Assembly: GCF_014839805.1 (NCBI RefSeq)
Contig: NC_051131.1
Span: forward strand, 5,878,913 to 5,942,912
Direction of reading: 5' to 3'
Origin: Manduca sexta
Taxonomy: Eukaryota > Arthropoda > Insecta > Lepidoptera > Sphingidae
DNA length: 64,000 bases
Shown: one piece after another, positions 38,562 through 49,990 of the stretch
Layout: each line of letters opens with the position of its first letter
Position numbering within the stretch: the first letter of the stretch is position 1
The notes under the pieces: model-generated
Told to the model about the DNA's origin: nothing
The model's database searches: none
The model's input: the letters and a program-made list of their open reading frames with translations, nothing else
Position numbers and translations under genes: made by a program

Positions 38562-38632
38562 AGTAACTTTTCTTTATTAAATTTGTACTCTGTAGCCCCT
38601 ACAGAGTACAAATTTAATAAAGAAAAGTTACT
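38562..38632. repeat. Perfect 34-bp inverted repeat, 3-nt loop
   Basis: The left arm begins agtaacttttctttattaaa and ends gtactctgtag; ccc forms the loop; the right arm (38599-38632) is its exact reverse complement. The arms match at all 34 positions and the match stops abruptly outside. It is not a typical miRNA precursor because the stem is perfect and the loop is only three bases. A snap-back replication event is the simplest origin. Confidence 0.9.
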
Positions 38633-39710
38633 GGCACAAATAAAAAACAAAAAAAAAACAGGATAAGTAATTAAATTTCGATTTAAATATTAAATTAAGA
38701 TGTGTGCTCCTATCGTCATATGTAATGGGTATACTACAAATCTATCGTCATATCGTTAATCCAATCCCAGAAATATCATTTAAAATGCAAAATAGTTGAA
38801 TTTACATTTATGTAATCAAAGCATACACATTACACATCAATCTAAATGGTCTATAACTTCTATAAGCCATTAAACAAATAAATAAATAAACGTACCATAA
38901 ACAAGTGTCACGTGAAATCGAAATTCTACGAATTCTTGTCATATTTACAACACATATGTACTTAAATGCAGATTACTTTGAAATCTTCCAGGTGTTTAAA
39001 ACTAGAAATGCTCATAATGCAGTCATAGTGAGTTGAATTGATAATAGAAATAAAAGCTTCGTCGAAACTGCGAGAAATGCTTGAAGTGCACTTTAAAATT
39101 TTATATTCCGTACACTTGTATTTGAAACCCAATGGTTTTGAAATTTCAGAAATATTTAAATAAATATTATATTATGTACTACTTAACTGATGTAATTTTG
39201 CACAAAATGTTTGAAACACTAAAAGTATATGTGAATGTAATTTAATTTGCAATCCTTACAAGTAATAAAGGCTATATTACATGATTTCGGAGTAAACGAT
39301 CACATAACATACAAAAATGTAATAAAGCTACCATTCCGTGTAGCAAAATTGAAGATAAACTGGGACGTAGGCATACCAATAAAATACATTTCTTTATATC
39401 CAACGAAACGTACACGTTTTCTGTAAACGGTGAGATCGTTTGATGCTTTTTTATTAATAATCAAGTTTCCTTGTTTGTACGAACGATCAAAAGACGTTAT
39501 CGCCCTCAACAAGCTGGCATTTAGCGTCGACCTATTGTGAACACTCGGAATAACGTTATGTTGTTTATATTGTTAGCACGCGTTTCATAACCAATCGTTA
39601 ATCGTTGACCGCAGCGGTTAGCACGAACTAATTGCAAGTTTAAATTGGAAAACGGTTAGCGCCGCAGTACTACTTAAAATCACAATATGTTTCGGATTCA
39701 TAAATGAATA

Positions 39711-39900
39711 ATAATAATAATAATACACCACGAGCGCTAACACTCATGAACTCCTGACCCCATTACATGATACATTGTTTCTTATCCCATAACACAGTGT
39801 ATGACTCGTAAACTTCAACACATATACAAGTAACGAATATTTGCCGGACACGCAGGATTCGAACCCTCTACCATCTGTTATACAGCACCTATTCTCATAA
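39711..39900 (-). mobile_element. tRNA-derived SINE with (att)n tail
   Basis: On minus, a B box GGGTTCGAATCC (39855-39866 on plus) is followed by tgcgtgtccggcaaatattc and ends in a microsatellite tail (aataataata... on plus at about 39711-39725). This head-body-tail order marks a pol III SINE. The upstream limit and A box are unclear. Confidence 0.55.
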
Positions 39901-41743
39901 TGTTATAAAGGAACGATCATTTATGCGGGGTGGGCGTTATCGACGCTTATGTCATCAGCAAATTATGAGCTCACACGAAAATTATTCTAGCGCACACAAG
40001 CGCAGATTGGCGCGACCAATATTTGTTTGAACTTTATTATTTTTAAATGGATATTTTTAACATGGACTAGAAGAACGTCTTGTTCGTTTTGAACATAGTG
40101 AAGTGGGGTGCGGTGGGAGGGGGTCACGGTCGACGGGTCAATAAACCCGACGCCGCAACTAAACGAAACGTCAAGCGCCGCGGCGCCTACTGCCACCGCG
40201 CCGGCCGCGATAGCCCACCGCTCTTGTCTGAACTTCAGTCGGTAAAAGCTTTGGCTCATAATTGTTATTTGTAAAGCATTCGTACTTTACAAATATTAAC
40301 GCACACGAAATCTACCAAGCCTACAAATATGAGACAATAACAAATTTAGGTACTTATATTATTAGAAAATTTATGTTAAAAACAAAATATAAGAATTATA
40401 AAGAGATATCTTACCAAAGACCACCTCGATTTATAAAAATCGTCACGTCGACGTTATGTTAATTGAGAGCAAAATTTATATCGTGCTTGTCCAGTAGTGT
40501 CTCATACGTCTTGTTTATGTGCGTGTTTAACCACATTTACTACAACTAGACAAATTGCAGATTTTAAAAACTAAATAAGCATAAAAGACTATACCTAGAT
40601 ATTCCTTATAAGTCCTCACCGATAATCACACCAAATGTTCAATGAGAGTTAGTAGCAAAATTCTAATGCTATACGAGATTCAACATTTTGCGCGAATACC
40701 ACCCGCAGTTTCGACCACTTCAGAACGTAATTTAGTGTGTTATTTAAAATACAGCTTCAAAATGATTAATGAATAATGACTGTGATAACTTTATGGTTCT
40801 AAATGGTATATAAATTGAGCATGAAACCGTTAAGTTTAAGAAATTGAGACGAACGATTTGTCAATATATCTGACATTGTGTGCACTCTATACACAAAATA
40901 TAATCTAAGAAATAAACAACTTTTAAACAATGTGGCGTAAATATTCAATAGAGAAGGAAATACTAGCTGTCAGCCGCGTGTCCGACGGCTTGGTGCCCTA
41001 AAGGCATGAATCTTCCATCATCATTTTAAGATAACCGCGTGCACAGTTGTATACTTTTTATATTATCAGCTAATGCAGTGTTATAATATGTAAATATATA
41101 TGTATATCAATAAGTGTTAAGATTATTAATTATATAGAAAGTATGATATATTAATATTGGAAACTTAGAACGATACACAGAAAGCAATTTGTAACAATTG
41201 TTATTTATTTTCAACAGTCAATTTTCCTTATTATCTATAATAATGTACTTGAAAACTTTACGCACTTACTTGTGAAACAAGCCAACAAGCTCGCAACACT
41301 TAAACAAGACAAAACATCGTGCTTTCATGTAAACAGAAACCTTTTAAGTGTAAATGTAAAATCGTTATGAGGAACTGTCATTCGCTAGCAAAGGATAGCC
41401 GAATACGCAAGTGGAATCGCTAATTTTATCAAGTTTCTTTAGACGGTTGTCGCGATACGCTGACTGAATAACTAATACGTCGTTTCGTATTCCAGTAACC
41501 CGAAACAAGGACATGTAATTTGTTCCTTCCGATTTCCTTGTGCTCTTGCCATGATCCTAGCTGTGTAAGAATTACCTGTCAAATGATAACGTATTTTATG
41601 TTGGTACAATATTTTTGTAAATATCAAAAATAAAGTAATGTAAACTGTGGTATTTAATTAAAGCGCTCGATAAAATATGGCAACACGTAATTAAAAAGAA
41701 ACAATTTTGTGCTGTAAAATCTTTTTGATTTTCTGTTTCATAC

Positions 41744-42220
41744 CTCCGTGGCGCAATAGGTGAGTAAGGCTTAACTCACACTGGTGCAGAGTCGAAACAT
41801 CGCGCCGTGTCCTGATTTAAGCTACATCACATGGCGACGCGCGTCGTCGCGCAACGACGCGACGCTCGCGTTAGCACGCCCGGATCACAGTGCTGGACCC
41901 GTTCAGAGCATTTTGAACAAAAGTGAATGGCGCTTATGCTCGACTGTATACAATGATTGATATGGATCATATTATAATTGTTCTTATATCTAAAACTGCT
42001 CTGAAGCTAAACGCATTTCGGCACTCTGGTGCGGACGCGCGATTCCATGTTTGCATAATACAAATTTGTACCTTAATAATGGGAAAATAGAGATGAATAT
42101 ACTGAAGGCAAAAAACATAACGCGTCACGACGCTTCAACTTTGCGCCAGTGTGAGTCGAACCTCAAGCTCTGCGAAACGAAAGGCCATGAGTTCGATGCA
42201 CCGAAACAATAGTTTAAATG
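41744..42220 (+). mobile_element. SINE head split by an inserted MITE
   Basis: Left piece: ctccgtggcgcaataggtga, an A-box-like start (tggcgcaatagg 41749-41760). Right piece, after the MITE: aggccatgagttcgatgcac, resembling a B box (gttcgatgc 42191-42199). The usual A-to-B spacing is restored only if the intervening element (41775-42155) is removed, which is why I read this as one SINE interrupted by another element. Confidence 0.5.
41775..42155. mobile_element. MITE with about 28-bp terminal inverted repeats
   Basis: The left end, read inward, is CTCACACTGGTGCAGAGTCG; the right end, read inward, is CTCACACTGGCGCAAAGTTG. About 381 bp with no coding frame; it carries an internal GC-rich block with gcgacgcgcgtcgtcgcgca. 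Flanking bases are ttaa on the left and tcga on the right, so the target duplication is not certain and the superfamily is left open. Confidence 0.65.
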
Positions 42221-45200
42221 GCCCACAAAAATTGTCAAGACAATGTATGAGACTAGTGAATATTATTATTATTAAATACACTACAACAATAACACGTATG
42301 GTTGCCACACATCTGCCGTTGTCAGTCCTATGTCTTACTCGAGGGAATAATTCATAATGTTCATGCTGAGGTACGTCAGCCGAAGCTGTCAAACGAAATA
42401 ATCACCCCGCACTGACCTTGCCCGACTTTTCGCTTGCACTATGTCGATAAACAAGAGTAAGCATATTCCACGTTCTGTATATATAACTTTGATGTTGATT
42501 TTTATAATATTGATCCAGTAAGTAATCACATTACCACTTTGCATGATTTTACAATAAAAAAAAATAGATCATTTTTAGTGGGGTCGGCGCTATTCCCCAC
42601 TTCAAACATGTTAGGATTTGGTTTTGTTTTTACATCAGGCCGGCTGACATAAAAATATATGAGTATTGGCTATCGACTGAAACAAAATCGGAAAACGAAA
42701 TACTATGTCCGACGCTCGATTACTAGAAATGGTCGCACATCTGATAGTTCTGTATAATATTTTAACTTGTATCGAACGAAATGCTAAACACAGCAAGACA
42801 AGACGCTATAAGTATTGCGGGATACGTTAAAGCTATTATTTTGTAAATAATATTCGGAGGTAAACTGGCGATAACATTATGTTTACAGCGTTATCAACGT
42901 TAAAAAGCGCGCTCGAGCCGTGAACATCACAGTAATCGTATTATGGCTAATATTAATACTGTAATAGACACAATTACTGACCAAACACAATGAGCTCTTT
43001 GTGCGCCCGCTCTATTGAATGTCAATGTAATCGATGGAAAGTTTTCCAGTGTATAAAAGCGCTTTATAATTTGCAAGCCTGTCGCCAAGACAAATGATAT
43101 TATTGTAGTATCTACTTAGGAATGTTCTTTCTTTGGTCACGGATACACACGTTACCTGAAGGAAAGGTCATGTCGACACTCACCCCCGGCCCACCTTCCT
43201 ATCTAGTCGTTACCATAGCAACAATCAGATCGTGTCTCTAACCTATTTTTTTGGCACCAACCTCCCTTCCCTTGGACAGGAAGTACTCTCTGGCCTTATT
43301 ATACACGGTTCGATGGCATTAAGAACATATTAAGGCTGGATTAAGTAAATTCCTTGATAAGAAGCCACATACTGCGTCCTGAAGTGATTTACTTACATAA
43401 AACTTCAAGTTCCTCCCTTTGAGCAATTATTTTTGAGTAATATAATTTTAAACTCCACGCAGGTAGCGAGGTTACTATTGGGCCTAAATTCTATAGTCTG
43501 ATAAACGAGTCTTGAGCAAGTCTCTAGACAGCGTAATTCGTATTCGACATTGGCGAAATCACATAAACGGTGGGAACCATAACAAAATGAATAAGAACCT
43601 AATATTAGCTAACACAGTCTATCTTCGCAGTAACTAGTCGCCTAAACAAATCCAACTCATGGCACTAATTAAGCTGTTCATTAACTCCCTAACGATCAGT
43701 TTTCTAAGTATGCCTCGTGCCACAAAGGAAGTTCATTATCCACCTTGACAAATTGCAATTTCCATGCATATGGTCTTATGAATAATCACGTGGTTTAAGA
43801 CTAATAGTGAATTTGCAACGCGTCACAATGCACTACGATATTTATCGACTTAAAACCGATGTCACAGATTGTGAACAAGTTAACAAATATTAACATAAAC
43901 CTACAAGCGACATTTACGACTAATGTGTTATGCGGTAACGCACGATCGTAATTTATAATTCTTGAAATGCAATCTCGTCTAATGGTAAATGAAGTTGGTG
44001 TTAATCTCTATGATTCATTCCCTGAGGAAATAATCAAGATAATTTGTAATTAACGATTAAATAATATTTTTTAAGAATTATTTGTTAGTACGTTGGGCTA
44101 TTATATTTTAAATCTTTTGACAATGTTTAATAATCATGTGCTAAGTCTCCGTCCGAGGCGCTTTTACGACTCTGTGTTATGTTGTCACGATAATATTTAA
44201 TAGCTTAATAAACATACAATGTTTTTCTCATAATTATCCTTAATTAGCTTTGCAACGCCAATTTATTTAATTATTCCTGTTTTATGTACAGAGTATTAAA
44301 AATATCAAGTTTTAACTGCGGAATATTTCTGATTGAAGCAAAAGCAACAATTCAAGTGTAAGCTGGGTTCTGGATTATTTTTTTAATGGGGAGTAATTGG
44401 TGTCAGGCGAGAGCTGTACAACGTCAGCGCTGTACACAAAGTCTGGAACCGCTTTTGTTATGTTTAATGTAAAGACTTTTGTAATCGTGTTTTTAATGTT
44501 AAACTATTCAAATTCTGTGTAAAATACTGCTTATATAAATACAGTCAAATTTGAAATAACCTATTTACGATAATTTATGGACTAAAGTAAATAGCAGAAC
44601 TTTCAAAATATCACACATTAAACTAATTTGAGCGCAATAAACATGCTATTTTATTTTAGTGCTACGTTCGTAATATTTTTGTTATTAATACTAGTGACGA
44701 TTTTCATATTTATAAACTGTTTTTAAAAGAGAGATTATCTTAAAACTACGCCTGCGTCGTTAGAACGAGTAAACAGACGAATAATCGGATTGCACGAGTG
44801 AGTTAAGTCGAATCAAAAGTCGACTCGACTAAGAACATATGCAATACACGAGGGTTAGTGCCTCGTATGTCTGTAAAATCCTTTTAACCCGTTCCTAAAG
44901 CCCTCCATATCGTAAGCAGCGCAGAAAACCGCCATCTGGAAGTTCATACTTTTACATATGCATGGTCTAAATGAGCGAGAAAATCATGTTGCACATTACG
45001 TACACGGCGTAAATGCAAATATTATGATATAGTAGTCTGAAACAAGTTCGTCATGCTTTTCCGGTGTTTGCATACAAAAAGAATCATTATACACACCCTT
45101 GGTACACATCAGCCATTAGCTATTCATATATCATGCGACTTACGAGTAATGACTCATAGGCTTTCAACTTTTCTTCTGTCGCAAACTATATTATTTTAAG

Positions 45201-47276
45201 AACAATACTCAACTATCATTAGAAATATTTAAAATAAAAGACATTAAGTATATAGAGCGACTTTGTTAAAAACAAGAGTCAATTTAACACATGCCATACT
45301 ATAGTGAAGAGAATTCATCGCGGTGGTAAAACAATGTACATACAATACAAAATGATAATATATATAAAATATTTTTGTTCAAAATTGTCTGTACATAGAC
45401 TAGCGCGGGTACCTACAGTGAAAACTTAGATGTTGCGATAAAAAGTTGGTCTCAGGCACGTCGTCCGTAGCTTTGAAATACCGTTTTTATCAACAGGAAA
45501 AGTACCATAGTAGATTCTCTAGAGTTGTTTAAATGCAGTTACACGGGCGAGCCTTAAGTGTGGCTGTTTTATTTTGTTTAAAAAAGGCTTTAGTATTCAT
45601 ACATTTATTTGTTTACGCAAAACATAATTCGTTTTTTATGAATTTAACCCCTTGCTTTCCAAGGATATTCGAAGGATATAATAAATGATGTTAAAAAACA
45701 CAAGTCAGATTATTTTGCAAGACTAAACATTAAAACTGTGTTGCTCTGTTTTTTAGATACGAGTTAAATTAATTGATGTTTATTAGACAGACGGATGCCA
45801 AAACACTCATTCTTTGAATTGGATAAGATTTGTTATTTTGGTTTATTCTAGTGTGAATGATCTAATTAATTATTAAGCTTCTTCTGACGCGTTAATACCA
45901 AACTAAAACTCTGACAACGATTTATTTTAACCGATGATTGCATGCTTCTAATTTTTATAATGGACCTTAATCAAAAACGCGCCGTTCCAAATGACCTCTC
46001 AGTCGTTCAAATTATCGTATTTATATATTTTCAAATTGTTAGTTACAGAGTCCAATTTTAAAAATAATCAATTTTTGGCCCACATTCCTTGTTGACACGA
46101 TTCCTTATGATTTAGCAAACAAACGCTAAAATTTCAAATCAGCCGCGTATCTGTCATCATGAGCGGTCAGACGTTGGTCAAACGAAAATAGACCGTCACC
46201 TCGAAACATTAATAAATTGTTGTGCTATTCACAACACACTTATACCATGTTTCCGTCTTCAAATATAATTTAATGACGAGACGTACCTGCCTTGATTTAA
46301 TCGCTTAGTATATAAATATGTGTCCATGCTAATTCGGAGGGCTTTATGAAATTACTACAAATTTCGCCTCGTAATTATTCCAACGCGAGATCTTGAGTGA
46401 AACTTGTTAATTTTGGAATTATTTTTCACTTGTATGAAAACCGCTGCCTCCGAACTAAAATACAACATCGCTGATCTCTGGTATGATAACTTTTCGATGC
46501 AAATTTCACAAGTGGTACTTTCAATATGTAAACCTAAAACATGCTTTAATACGTAAAAAACTTTGATTTCTTTACGGAAATAATATGAGATAACAAATAT
46601 GTAAGAGGTGTTCTTAATATAAAATATACATTTATTATACCAACAAAGCGTACGTTTTTACAGAAAGAGAAGTAGACAAATAGATAGACTAAGCATCCTA
46701 CTATCTGATCATTTAAAATTAATTAAAATTCAATTTTATTTATGTGCAGTACTTTAAGTCTAAAAAATAACCTAAAACACATTTAAGTCCCGATCCTTAT
46801 TATCTTACTACTTAGCGTATTAGCTACAACTGCCAATTAGATGTAATAAACTTGTAAATAACTGATTACACGGTAATATGCGTTAATTATATTTATCAAA
46901 TTACACCTTTATTGCTTATTGGCTTCAACAAAGATTTATGTGTTACAATCTGAACAGGTTGCATTCAAATTAATTATTTTTATGATCAATAAAACTATGA
47001 AAAAATGTTTGCGCTAACGTAGTCCGAACCGAAATAATCCTAATGAACCTTGGCTTTCGGCATAAAATTGTATACCAAACTATAATTAAAAGTAGGAAGT
47101 TTTGGAACATGTTAAGGAAGTCTGATGCGTATAGGCTTATATCGCACCATGCACGAACAATTAATTTTTAAATGGTGATTTGCGCAAAAGTTTAAACAAC
47201 ATAATTATTACTTAAGACATGATCAAGTTAAAAACACAAAAATATGATGGTAATAAAAAAAAATGCAAAAGGAATA
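42221..47276 (-). other. Putative first intron segment
   Basis: About 5 kb of AT-rich DNA. A C-rich stretch near 43180-43200 (cacccccggcccaccttcct) is unclassified. No exon, RNA gene or named repeat could be supported. Confidence 0.5.
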
Positions 47277-48522
47277 CGGTCAGTCGGGGTAAGTGCGCTA
47301 TAAAATTATCATAGCTGGATTCAATGCAAAATAATTTGTTTTTGTGCTGACTTAAGAATGTAATTTTATTAATTTAAGAATATTTGGTATTTTGTGATAA
47401 CGATCTATAGCCATTCAAGGAAATCAGACAATAATTTAATAATATTTTGCTTAAAGTAAAAAAAGATGGTAGTAGGCGCACTTGCCTCCGGAAATGGGGT
47501 AAGTGCGCCTGTGTAAAAAAAAACGTCAATATTAAACATTATAAAGAAAACAATCATTTTAGTCCATAGAAAAATAAGTTTTACCCGCATTGCTCTTGGA
47601 TAATTTTTTATAACTCAATGTTGTAACAAACTATGGCTGTCAAATCAAATTCGGGGCAAGTGCGCCATATATTTGTAAACCAGGGCTTCAAAACATTTTA
47701 CCAATTTTTTTTTTGCTATATTTAGGTATTAATATTAGAGTTTTATTTGCGGATATGTTGTTATAAAGAAATGGTAGCTTTAATACGAAATCCATTTTAT
47801 TTCTAGAAACTAAAAAAAACATATAATTATGTAGGAATTAACATTTTTGAATGCATTATAACTCAAAAACTTAGAATTTGACCTTATAACATTTCTCATT
47901 TCTTCTTTTGTAAAAACGAACCATTTAAAACAAACAAATATCCGACGAATTAACTAATATACCTTTTTATTTAAGTCGGCTCAAAACAAAATACCTTGAG
48001 TACAAAAAATGATGCTGTTACATTTTAATAATAATAATAATAAGTCATATTAGTAAAACTTATTCTCAAAAAAGGTTGGTAATATATGGTTTAGGGGTAA
48101 GTGCGCCATACGACTATTAACTGTGGCGCACTTGCCCTACTCGACAATTTTGAGGTGCATTTTTTCGCATTGCTAAAAAACCTTTATTTTAGTATATACA
48201 GATAAAATTCGGGCAGGAAGTTAAAATAAAAGGTTTAAACTATGTACTAACCTTACTGGTTTACAGAAATATGTTAAATATCTTGAAATATTTGATGTTA
48301 TCTTTCACGGGGTCATCTCTGTTTACAGGTCTAAATGACACTTAAAATAAAATGGCGAATAAATCGTATTAAAATGAACAGAGCCATTTGTGTTTTTTAG
48401 TGGAACTGCATTTCAGTTAGAAGCATAGATATAAGATTGCGATAATTGTATAACATCAATAGTTTTCGATTTTTTTAGGGCAGGTGCACTTACCCCGTCG
48501 GCGCACTTGCCCCACCTGACCT
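47277..48522. mobile_element. Non-autonomous TIR element with repeated GGGGYAAGTGCGCC motifs
   Basis: Ends: left CGGTCAGTCGGGGTAAGTGC, right (read inward) AGGTCAGGTGGGGCAAGTGC. TA dinucleotides flank both sides (47275-47276, 48523-48524), consistent with a Tc1/mariner-type target. Eight copies of the motif GGGG(T/C)AAGTGCGCC or its complement occur at 47286, 47475 (inverted), 47496, 47653, 48094, 48125 (inverted), 48483 (inverted) and 48500 (inverted). The interior is AT-rich with no transposase frame. The motifs probably are transposase-binding sites; the family is unknown to me. Confidence 0.7.
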
Positions 48523-49551
48523 TATAAATTAAGAATATAAAGGACAATGCCCAAAACCAGGCTATCTTGCGTCAGTCATGCGTCTCAACCAAATATCCAC
48601 AAGAAATCATCATTTTAATTATTACTTTATTTGTATTTATTTCAGTCATAAGCGAATGGGGGTTTAAAAGATATGAAAAAAAAAGTTGTTTAATTGTTGC
48701 AAATGAAACATCCGATAATTTACTGCCAATATGGCGAAATAATACCAATTTATAACAAATTCCCATCTTAAATGGAATAAAAAAGTAAATATGTCCAAAA
48801 AATGGGCTTGTACTTGAATTTTTAATATATGTATATTATTTTATAACAATATATTATTCATCTCAAATATCTCAAATCTCAAATATATTGTTATAAAATA
48901 ATATATTATACTTAATAATTATGACCAAATAGCTGGAAAAAAAGAGAAAATATTAATCGTTCCAAAAACAAACAAGAGGCGACTTGCATTGACAGAAATA
49001 CTAAAGTCAGCTAAAACATGTCTGGACTTTATTTTTAAATTATGAATATATGGGTAGAGATTTTTATTCCACTGGCAACTGAAATTAATGACATTTTGAC
49101 ATTTCAGATTTGTTTGAATGTTAAATCATTAAAATATTATAATATTTATCTTATTCAAGATCGGAGTGTTTTTCTTATGTATTTTAATGTTGAGTCGAGA
49201 AATCCTCTGTTAAAAAACAACGTGTATAGTGTGTGTTTCGAACTTTGAGACGGAAGGCTTTTAGTTAGCAACACAATGTCGTCTAGAACCTAGACCCAGG
49301 ACAGTTAATCGAGACGGCATATCCCGGCGGTGTATTAACTGCACCTTTGCGGTGCCACAGCAACGACACGTATATTTCTTGGACGAGCTGTCCAGTTTAT
49401 AAGTTTTGTAGATTATTATGAACATAACCACAATGTGGGAAACATCTTGCCAAAGTTAAAGAAAACAGTTTTACAATAATAATAATCTGAACATGTTTAA
49501 TCAACTTTTACATTATATTTTAGATTTCAAGGGGAATTAGTTTGTGCTGCC
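48523..49551 (-). other. Putative first intron segment
   Basis: Contains the inverted repeat at 48832-48905. A moderately GC-richer stretch at about 49285-49375 (catatcccggcggtgtatta) is unexplained. No gene. Confidence 0.5.
48832..48905. repeat. AT-rich inverted repeat, 24-bp perfect arms
   Basis: Arms 48832-48855 (tatattattttataacaata...) and 48882-48905 are exact reverse complements. The 26-base loop contains three near-repeats of ctcaaat. Being AT-rich it may simply be a cruciform-prone sequence or a decayed palindrome. Confidence 0.85.
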
Positions 49552-49720
49552 TGTTGGAGATCAGCTAATAGAGAGGTTCACAGACAACAACATGACATGA
49601 CCCGACCAGCGCTGCAAGAAGTCATGCACTCACTTCAGGAGTATATATAAACGTGCTGCAGCTATATCAAATTCTTGTTTTTATTTTAGGATGCCAAGAA
49701 TATATACCTCTAATAAAAAT
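49552..49720 (+). mobile_element. Possible solo LTR fragment (copia-like)
   Basis: Starts TGTTGGAGATCAGCTAATAG, the type of start common in copia LTRs, followed by a good TATA motif (gtatatataaacg, about 49640-49652) and AATAAA-like sequences (taataaaaat) near 49710. No matching second LTR, internal region or target duplication was found. The right limit is a guess. Confidence 0.3.
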
Positions 49721-49784
49721 ATACATCTATATAAAAATATGCATCCGATTTCGTATTTCTCGTTTTATTTTTCTTTCCCTATGA

Positions 49785-49990
49785 TAATTAACTATTAGCG
49801 TAATCAGGCTGTGAAGTGAGTTCCTGGGTTCAATTTCCAGGCCAAGCAACATTTTATCTCGGTATTTCTAACATGAGTTGCCTGGGATTGGAATCCTCCA
49901 AAGAGGGTTGGCGTCAGGCATAGGCCGGTCATAAAAACTAATCTGAATCTATTCTACAATATGTGTTGACGCCATATTGGAGTGAGATAA
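49785..49990 (+). mobile_element. tRNA-derived SINE-like repeat
   Basis: A B-box-like GGGTTCAATTTCC (49826-49838) in ttcctgggttcaatttccag is followed by ccaagcaac, ttgcctgggattggaatcct and gcgtcaggcataggccggtc. The order resembles a known style of lepidopteran SINE body. Ends not defined. Confidence 0.5.

Larger units (their letters stand above)
37901..41740 (-). other. Putative first intron segment
   Basis: Apart from the hairpin (38562-38632) and the SINE (39711-39900), this is AT-rich sequence. A GC-rich island at about 40095-40235 (contains gcgccgcggcgcc) could be a regulatory element or an unrecognised non-coding exon; I see no splice-site pair that settles it. Confidence 0.5.

Noticed and set aside
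38562..38632. microRNA precursor
   Set aside because: Perfect 34-bp stem with a 3-base loop does not look like a Drosha/Dicer hairpin.
39851..39870. tRNA gene
   Set aside because: Only a B-box-like motif is present; no cloverleaf can be formed and a SINE tail follows.
39987..40259. 90-codon minus frame in a GC island
   Set aside because: Composition-driven frame with no domain; kept only as a possible regulatory island.
47277..48522. CRISPR-like or satellite array
   Set aside because: Spacing is irregular, motifs occur in both orientations, and the ends form TIRs flanked by TA.
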